From a virus, in the IMG/VR virus record IMGVR_UViG_3300048034_000840, positions 1 through 29,428 of that record: a DNA stretch of 29,428 nt; one strand, written 5' to 3'. Within the stretch, counting starts at the first letter, position 1. Each line of letters opens with the position of its first letter. The notes under the pieces are model-generated. The model saw nothing but the letters and a program-made list of their open reading frames with translations, was not told where the DNA came from and made no database searches. The translations under genes and the position numbers were made by a program. Positions 23,950 to 29,428 of the stretch are shown piece after piece.

Positions 23950-25763
23950 TACTTATTCCAACTTTTAGTTTTAGGATTCCACGTATATCCAGCATCTAAC
24001 ATTTTTTGCCTTTGCTCTTGGCCAGTTTTAATTGCTGCTTCAAGAAAATTGCCTGAAGATGATAGATTATCACTGAAGCTTCCTAATAAACCAGTACCTA
24101 GTTTCTGTGCTTCTGCCATTTTATTATCAATTTCACTTTGAGCATCTGCAATATCTTTATTCGCTTTATCGATAGCTGCTTGTGCATCTTCTGGAGTAGG
24201 CTCAGGCTTTGGTTCTACAAGAGCTTTCAATTCAGCCAAAGACTTAGGCACATTCGGATCAGGAGCTCCTTGTACATTATTCGGAGCTGGTTCTTCTACA
24301 ACTTCTGCAGACGACGTTTTAACGTCTAATAAACCAGTAGATCGTTTTTGCGGAAGTTTTGCAGTAGATGCTTTATTCTGATATATACTTTCTTTATTAA
24401 ATTTCTTTACATACTGGATTCCACTAAATCCAGGTGACGTTTGTTGTGGGTCAATATCTTGTACAGAAAGAACTTCTCCACCTGGTTTTACTCTAAACCA
24501 ACTACGAATAAGAAGATCTAATGATTCCCATTGATCAGAAGTTATACTGTCTTGTGATAAGAATTCTTCCCATTTTGGATTAGTTCTTGATTCAGTAGAA
24601 CCGGCAATCAGTTGTATATTAATAGCTCCAACTCGCATTTGATCTGGATTAAACTTACCTGATTCAAAATCAAGTGGTCTTCCACGAATTACTTGGCCAT
24701 CAGGATAAATGATATAATGATGTTGTATACCTGATTCAATCGCTGGTGTTTCGGTTGGTATAGAATTAGCAAGTGCCAAATGTAATTCTTTGACTGTAAA
24801 TGAAACATCGTTTGCATTACCTAACCAATCAATAATTAAATTTTGTAGTTCTCTACTCGAATTTGCTATCTCTAATTCAAATTCTTCTTGCGATGTGACA
24901 GGTTCAAATTTATACTTACGAGTATTAGTATGTCTGCCAGCAAACCCTTTCGCCAAAAGTTTTATATCTAATGATTCGAGAGTAGATACAAAGTTACCAA
25001 AACTTCCACCCTTTGTTAAAGATTTCGATAAGTTACTAGCACCTGATGGTTCTACGATATTTCTTGAAAAGCTTTTTTCTCCAGTGGTTGGATCTGTTAC
25101 TTCTGATGTATTATCAGCTATTGCCTTTCCAACTTCTTTGAAAGATCCAGTGCCTTGTGCAAGAGAAGCAATGCTTCCGAGTATATTACCAAACTTTGCA
25201 CCAAGAGAACCAAACGGATCTTCAGAACCAATAGGATTTCCTAATTCTTCTTGTTGTTTTTTAGTTGCTGCTTTTACTGATTTTTTAAGATCTGCTACAG
25301 GATCTTTTTTTACTGCCTCTTTTACAACAGACGGTACCGGTGAAGTCTCTGAATTTACTTTATCGATTGTAGATTGATCTGCTTTCACAACATCTTTCAA
25401 TACAGCTTGAATAGCTTTCGGTGATCTTTGAGTAAGAGCAATAGTCAATTGGCCATTACCCGAAGATTTACCAAATAGATCTGAAGATGACGCTGTTTTA
25501 TCGTTTGTTTTTTCGATATTTGCAGGACCATTGTTTGTAATTTGTGATATGACTGGACCATCAGTAACTGTTTCGCCACTGACGCCTGATGCACCAAGAG
25601 TTTTGAACCCACCCTTTTCTTCGAGATCAGCCGCTACTTCAATCGTAACAGTCGCCATTCTATTTAAGATTTGTAAGTCTTGTTCAGGTACTAATCCAGT
25701 ATTTCTTAATGCATCTATAGCTTGGTTTGCTTGTACCTGTGCAAGTTCTTTATCGATTGCCAT
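23949..25763 (-). CDS. Baseplate protein with amidase-like domain lacking zinc ligands
   Basis: The 604-residue protein has a long low-complexity Ser/Lys/Ala-rich first half. Residues 300-460 resemble an N-acetylmuramoyl-L-alanine amidase (Amidase_2, T7 lysozyme type): KELHLALANS, then QHHYIIYPDGQVIRGRP, GAINIQLIAGS, ITSDQWESLDLLIRSW and GEVLSVQDIDPQQTSPGF. Against T7 lysozyme from memory, the first zinc His is kept (His328), but zinc His122 is Gln435, zinc Cys130 is Ser443 and catalytic Lys128 is Gln. It is therefore probably not an active amidase but may bind peptidoglycan or serve as structure. The tail (about 520-604) has an Ala/Gln-rich helix and ends YTWNPKTKSWNK. It lies between the hub lysozyme and spike genes. 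Confidence 0.7.
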   Translation of the reverse strand: MAIDKELAQVQANQAIDALRNTGLVPEQDLQILNRMATVTIEVAADLEEKGGFKTLGASGVSGETVTDGPVISQITNNGPANIEKTNDKTASSSDLFGKSSGNGQLTIALTQRSPKAIQAVLKDVVKADQSTIDKVNSETSPVPSVVKEAVKKDPVADLKKSVKAATKKQQEELGNPIGSEDPFGSLGAKFGNILGSIASLAQGTGSFKEVGKAIADNTSEVTDPTTGEKSFSRNIVEPSGASNLSKSLTKGGSFGNFVSTLESLDIKLLAKGFAGRHTNTRKYKFEPVTSQEEFELEIANSSRELQNLIIDWLGNANDVSFTVKELHLALANSIPTETPAIESGIQHHYIIYPDGQVIRGRPLDFESGKFNPDQMRVGAINIQLIAGSTESRTNPKWEEFLSQDSITSDQWESLDLLIRSWFRVKPGGEVLSVQDIDPQQTSPGFSGIQYVKKFNKESIYQNKASTAKLPQKRSTGLLDVKTSSAEVVEEPAPNNVQGAPDPNVPKSLAELKALVEPKPEPTPEDAQAAIDKANKDIADAQSEIDNKMAEAQKLGTGLLGSFSDNLSSSGNFLEAAIKTGQEQRQKMLDAGYTWNPKTKSWNK

Positions 25764-26656
25764 TATGCAGTTTCCATTAGATTAAATATTATTTTTGCTT
25801 CTGATATTCTTTTTGCTGATGTACCTTCTGCAGGTATTTCAAATTTCTTTTCGAACACACTCGCTGCAGTCTCAACATCTTCTGCTGCACGCAAATCTTC
25901 TAAACCGAGATAACCGTGTTTATATAATTCATGCATTACAAATTGTAATTGACAATATAGGCTATCTATAGGCATTTTATTAGAGTTTGCAAAGTTAACG
26001 AGCTGAGCATAACGACTTGGTTTACCTGAACCTGGATTCCATTGACAAATACCAAATGAACCCTCACCCTTATTTAATGCTGCAGGATTAATATCATTTC
26101 CTGTACGAGACTCTACAATCATGTTACCTAAAATTCCTGCAGCCTGATGCGGTTCAAAAGGATTCGGAATAAGATCTGAGATAAAGAAGTTATATGCTCT
26201 TTCTTTATTATCCTTACCAATCAAATTCTTATCATCTATTTCTTTTGCCAATGCTGCATTCATTACAGCTCTACTTGCATTTGCATATGAATTATTCTTT
26301 TGTTGTACATAATTTGATTCAGGTATAGCATGATCGATTGGTTCATACTTTGGAATAGATCCAACTATCAGAGGAAGTTGAGAGTTTTTACCATCTAAGA
26401 ATACGCCAAACACTTGAGCCATTGGTTTAATACCAGTGTTAGCACCAATACCGCTACTACCACCTTCTGTAATAGGTGAAACAACCTGTGCCCATGGTAA
26501 ATCGCCTAATGAAATATGAATAGTATTCGATGTATGTACACCAAATATGCGGACTTTGACACGACCGAGTTCTAATGGATCATTAATATCAATGACGGTA
26601 CCAATAAACCATCTATTCTGATCACCGTAATATTCAATATCTGTACTTGGTATCAT
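25763..26656 (-). CDS. gp5: Baseplate hub lysozyme: gp5-like OB fold plus phage tail lysozyme domain
   Basis: The 297-residue protein starts like T4 gp5: RWFIGTVIDINDPLELGRVKVRIFGVHT (15-42), LPWAQVVSP and QVFGVFLDG, the OB fold that docks on the gp27-type hub. After a linker, residues 150-290 fit the phage tail lysozyme domain (PF18013 type) rather than T4-lysozyme: ERAYNFFISDLI, AAGILGNMIVESRTG with probable catalytic Glu182, GSFGICQW, and AASVFEKKFEIPA. It should cut peptidoglycan during tail penetration. No beta-helix follows; that part is in a separate gene. It overlaps the gp27-like stop by four bases and the next start by one. Confidence 0.85.
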   Translation of the reverse strand: MIPSTDIEYYGDQNRWFIGTVIDINDPLELGRVKVRIFGVHTSNTIHISLGDLPWAQVVSPITEGGSSGIGANTGIKPMAQVFGVFLDGKNSQLPLIVGSIPKYEPIDHAIPESNYVQQKNNSYANASRAVMNAALAKEIDDKNLIGKDNKERAYNFFISDLIPNPFEPHQAAGILGNMIVESRTGNDINPAALNKGEGSFGICQWNPGSGKPSRYAQLVNFANSNKMPIDSLYCQLQFVMHELYKHGYLGLEDLRAAEDVETAASVFEKKFEIPAEGTSAKRISEAKIIFNLMETA

Positions 26657-28020
26657 GCTACAACTCCAGCAGAGTATTCATCGGTATTTAGGTTTGCAAC
26701 TTTTGCACAAAGTAAAGTAAGATCATGTCTTTCTCCTACAAAGGTATGTTTTGCCTGAAATATAACATAATCTCCTGATTTCTTTGAATCTATTTTTTGA
26801 GATTCAAGAGATGAATTAATATTACTCATAAACATCAGACTAATCGAGTTACCTATTGTATAGTGTACAGGAACTGACTCTGTGCTATTGATAAACTCTT
26901 TACCAGAAACGCGTATTTCAATTGTACTTTTTGATAAAAGATTTTTCAGTGCACTCGCTATCAGTTTCTTTTTATGTCCACCCTGTGTATCTTCTTCATC
27001 GTATGAATTATAAGTTCCTTGGCCAATTGAATATGCACCAGAAGAAGCAATGTGGAATATCTCTCTTGCATTATGCTCTTGCAATTTTACGTCATCAAAT
27101 GTAAAATCATCGGCCACGTTCATTTCTGATTGCTCATCGTTTTTTAATGAAATTGATTCTTGTAGATCGTTATGAATGTTAAAGTTGACAGCAATATCTT
27201 GTGCTTCATTTGTATTATAATAGTGGTGTGTACCTCCGATCAAACCTTTCTTAATAAGACGTACCATATTCTCAGCATTTTTATGCCGATAGTCGTGTAT
27301 GATCATAAATCTTTTTACGTTTTCTGATACAGCAGAAGATTGACCATAGAAAAATGGATTTTTCTTGTTAATCGCAGGAGCAGATAATATGTCACTTAAG
27401 TTCGCAAGATATATTTCGTTATCAGCAAGAGTAGAAAATAAGAAGTATGGATAACCTTCTTTGTCTGTGGCTCTATTCTTAATCCAAATCATTGATTCAA
27501 GTGGATTCATATTTGGTATAATAACATTCATCTCACCCTGATAATTATTTTCACCAATAACGTTTACTGCTTTATTTAGAAATTGACTCGCGATATTACT
27601 AATAATACTCGATGGTTTACCTCGATACGATCTATTTACATTATATAAATTTGATTTGAATGCAACTTCTTCTGTAAGATGCAGCATAATAGTTTCAGTA
27701 TTATCATTTAATTTTTTTGTTTCTACAAGATCAATAATAAACATCTTCTCATATATTGGACCATTTTTTGATCTCTTAAATGCAATCGTTAGATTCTCTG
27801 CACCTTGCAAATCTGCACGATTGTACACTCTTGAAAAATCTGTCAGAATAATATTGCCCGATAAATATGGCTTATCAAGATGCTCATATATTTCAATCGC
27901 TGAAACAAGTGTTCTTAGATCAACAGGATCGATAAATCTGCCGACATGATTTAACTCTACTTTTTCAAGAATATAATCAGAAGACTGCTGATCATTTTGA
28001 AAAACTTGTTGTTCAGCCAT
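26653..28020 (-). CDS. gp27: Baseplate hub protein, gp27-like
   Basis: The 455-residue protein has the early part of T4-type hub proteins: DYILEKVELNHVGRFIDPVDLRTLVSAIEIYEHLDKPYLSGNIILTDFSRV (about 15-65), then GAENLTIAFKR and MFIIDLVETKKL. These resemble the tube-like domains of gp27 that trimerise under the tail tube and hold gp5. T4 gp27 is 391 residues; the extra here lies in the middle and in a C-terminal strand-rich part (HYTIGNSISLMFMS, YVIFQAKHTFVGERHDLTLL). It sits directly before the gp5-like gene (ATGA overlap), as a hub partner should. Sequence identity to T4 is low; role rests on domain pattern and position. Confidence 0.72.
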   Translation of the reverse strand: MAEQQVFQNDQQSSDYILEKVELNHVGRFIDPVDLRTLVSAIEIYEHLDKPYLSGNIILTDFSRVYNRADLQGAENLTIAFKRSKNGPIYEKMFIIDLVETKKLNDNTETIMLHLTEEVAFKSNLYNVNRSYRGKPSSIISNIASQFLNKAVNVIGENNYQGEMNVIIPNMNPLESMIWIKNRATDKEGYPYFLFSTLADNEIYLANLSDILSAPAINKKNPFFYGQSSAVSENVKRFMIIHDYRHKNAENMVRLIKKGLIGGTHHYYNTNEAQDIAVNFNIHNDLQESISLKNDEQSEMNVADDFTFDDVKLQEHNAREIFHIASSGAYSIGQGTYNSYDEEDTQGGHKKKLIASALKNLLSKSTIEIRVSGKEFINSTESVPVHYTIGNSISLMFMSNINSSLESQKIDSKKSGDYVIFQAKHTFVGERHDLTLLCAKVANLNTDEYSAGVVA

Positions 28021-28021
28021 A

Positions 28022-28774
28022 TTAGTTTCCTATAGCTTTACGATATAATGCTGCCACTTCTTGAATACTATCAGGCTTAATAACAGTAATTTCTTTTAAC
28101 TTATTATTTTGTGTATGATAATAATCTTCGATAGTTACTTCAAGCTGTAGTGCACCAGGCCCGGTAGCTGGATTAATATCTACTCTTTCACCGTTTTGTG
28201 TATAGTGATGAGGAGATTTATATTCAGGCATAGTATTACAGTCAACAGATTGTGTTCCAATTGCATCAATAGATTTCGAAATCACTCTTTCGATAGGACT
28301 AAATGGTATAGTTCCAATCAACTCAATATGAATAGCACCAACATCCAATCTTCTTCGAAGTACTTTACCTCTAGCACCAGAATTTTGTCCAACTACAATT
28401 TCTCCTGGTTTAAAGTGACCAGTCAAATCATCTTTTGTCATAGCTACTGTATGAGGAAAATCTCTTTTTAATTGTTTTTCCATTTGCCGAAACGATAGTG
28501 GCCAACCGGACTCTCGCAAATGGTCATTCATTAGAAAAAATGTCCAATGATATGACGGAGAACCATATAGGTTCATCGATGCATTATCAGGTCTTTCGTG
28601 CTCTTGAATATAATATTTTAGATAAAATGCTTTACTTCTTTTGATCTCATCAATAATATCTACATATAATGACATATCTTGTATAAGCTCAGTAACAACA
28701 ATGCCTGTGCCTATATCTTCGGCTTCATTACCAAAAACATATTCTACTCTTGGGAAATACTTAAAATAATCCAT
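28022..28774 (-). CDS. gp53: Baseplate wedge protein gp53
   Basis: The 250-residue protein starts DYFKYFPRVEYVF and carries NLYGSPSYHWTFFLMND (about 68-84), the hallmark of the gp53 wedge family. T4 gp53 (196 residues) lies in the inner wedge and clamps gp6 rings with gp25. The extra about 50 residues fall mainly in a central KPGEIVVGQNSGARGKVLRR (122-141) beta module and the C-terminal tail. This module resembles the short SH3-like beta repeats of other phage tail proteins. The start overlaps the upstream gp48-like stop by one base (TAATG); the downstream gene begins one base after the stop. No anomalies. Confidence 0.88.
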   Translation of the reverse strand: MDYFKYFPRVEYVFGNEAEDIGTGIVVTELIQDMSLYVDIIDEIKRSKAFYLKYYIQEHERPDNASMNLYGSPSYHWTFFLMNDHLRESGWPLSFRQMEKQLKRDFPHTVAMTKDDLTGHFKPGEIVVGQNSGARGKVLRRRLDVGAIHIELIGTIPFSPIERVISKSIDAIGTQSVDCNTMPEYKSPHHYTQNGERVDINPATGPGALQLEVTIEDYYHTQNNKLKEITVIKPDSIQEVAALYRKAIGN

Positions 28775-29428
28775 TAGTGTGGTCCTACATTTGTTGCAAC
28801 CGAGCCTTCTAAGATGTCTTTCTTTGTAAGAGCTCTGAATTCTGTAAATGTTAATGATAGATCTACTTCGGTAGGTTGACCATCTGCGTGAAATACCATA
28901 TTCGAACTATTATATGTCGTCGTGGCATTCTCAAGATAACACATCAAAGGCTGAGGTAATTTAGTATTGCGAACACCGTTATATAGATACTGAATCTTAA
29001 ACATCTTAGGAAAGTTAAATCCTATAGGCAGACCACCAATTTCAATGGCTTCTGGATACATTTCAGATCTGAACTTTCTTATAATATCTTGTATTTCTGT
29101 GGCTTCTTTTGATGAAGTTGCAATCAATTTAAAGACAAATGTAAATTTACGAATAGTTGGTCCTTCGAACATAGATCGAGTATTCGGATTAATAATCTTT
29201 TGTAGTGCAACTCTTGTGAAGTTTTGTATTCCACCGCTTGGTAATTTATTAAATGCTCGTGTAGCCGCAACCTGTGCAGCTTCTGCCGACGCTAAATCAC
29301 CTTTTAAAAGATTAAACAAATCAGCTGCACCTTCGGTAACACCTTTTGCCACAGATCCTATTAAGCTTCCTTGATTTCTACTCGCAGCGAGTGCTGTAGC
29401 TCCACTAGGCCCAAGGTTTGCATTACTA
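28774..29428 (-). CDS. gp48: Baseplate tail tube cap, gp48-like, C-terminal part (5' end outside window)
   Basis: The frame stays open to the right edge and gives at least 217 residues; the GTG at 29350-29352 is internal, not a necessary start. Features of the gp48/gp54 cap family are present: GGIQNFTRVALQKIINPNTRSMFEGPTIRKFTFVFKLIATS, then ATEIQDIIRKFRSEMYPE, PQPLMCYLENATTTYNSSNMVFH and PTEVDLSLTFTEFRALTK. The last resembles tube-protein strands, as these caps mimic the tail tube. T4 gp48 is about 364 residues, so about 150 may lie outside. gp48 and gp54 are similar; I prefer gp48 from the match style and from recalled synteny with gp53 in marine T4-like phages. Confidence 0.75.
   Translation of the reverse strand, partial: SNANLGPSGATALAASRNQGSLIGSVAKGVTEGAADLFNLLKGDLASAEAAQVAATRAFNKLPSGGIQNFTRVALQKIINPNTRSMFEGPTIRKFTFVFKLIATSSKEATEIQDIIRKFRSEMYPEAIEIGGLPIGFNFPKMFKIQYLYNGVRNTKLPQPLMCYLENATTTYNSSNMVFHADGQPTEVDLSLTFTEFRALTKKDILEGSVATNVGPH

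Noticed and set aside
24790-25377. 195-residue plus-strand frame opposite the amidase-like gene
   Set aside because: Antisense to a gene with tight operon overlaps and domain similarity; composition (Ser/Phe/Pro-rich) fits a shadow frame.
29350-29352. GTG as the start of the gp48-like gene
   Set aside because: The frame stays open to the window edge and the family is about 150 residues longer, so the true start lies outside.
7607-29428. GATTC (GANTC) sites abundant in tail genes, as if linked to CcrM methylation
   Set aside because: The excess is explained by Asp-Ser codon pairs (GAT-TCN), so no DNA-level cause is needed.

Overview
The window is a gene-dense, AT-rich piece of a T4-like (contractile-tailed) bacteriophage genome, most like the marine T4-like myoviruses of cyanobacteria and SAR11-type hosts. 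The evidence is a run of T4 baseplate homologues in conserved order (gp48-like tube cap, gp53, gp27-like hub, gp5-like hub lysozyme, a gp5-like spike, gp25, gp6, a short gp7-like protein, a gp9-like N-terminus on a fibre protein, gp8). Two TATAAATA sequences, the T4 late-promoter motif, sit in the only two real gaps of that gene block. The host cannot be named from the sequence. There are no tRNAs, CRISPR arrays or insertion sequences that I can see, and no gap over about 40 bases, so essentially everything is coding.

Region 1 (1-7614, plus strand) is a tightly overlapped accessory operon of twelve genes that enters from beyond the left edge. In order it holds three 2OG-Fe(II) oxygenase-like (double-stranded beta-helix) proteins, a P-loop kinase-like protein with a changed Walker A lysine, a protein of uncertain type, two GT-A-like glycosyltransferases, a short histidinol-phosphate-aminotransferase-like PLP enzyme, a radical SAM/SPASM enzyme, a class I methyltransferase-like protein and two more glycosyltransferase-like proteins. 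Start and stop codons overlap by 1 to 35 bases throughout, which suggests one transcript. Together these look like a biosynthetic and glycosyl-transfer system. My inference is that it decorates a glycan, the virion or a host surface component; the substrate is not visible.

Region 2 (7607-29428, minus strand, read right to left) is the late baseplate and tail-fibre block. Tail tube cap, wedge and hub genes come first (29428 to 21866). The first late promoter precedes gp25, gp6 and gp7-like. The second precedes the gp9-like fibre protein, gp8, a 1680-residue DUF4815-type protein and four smaller tail genes ending at 7607. The T4 gp5 functions are spread over separate genes here: OB-fold plus a phage-tail-lysozyme domain in one, a beta-helical spike in another. 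Between them lies a 604-residue protein with an amidase-like fold whose zinc ligands appear lost. The distal fibre-type genes are unusually rich in Asp-Ser dipeptides, while the conserved wedge genes are not.

The two blocks converge at 7607-7614 with an 8-base overlap of their last genes and no visible terminator.
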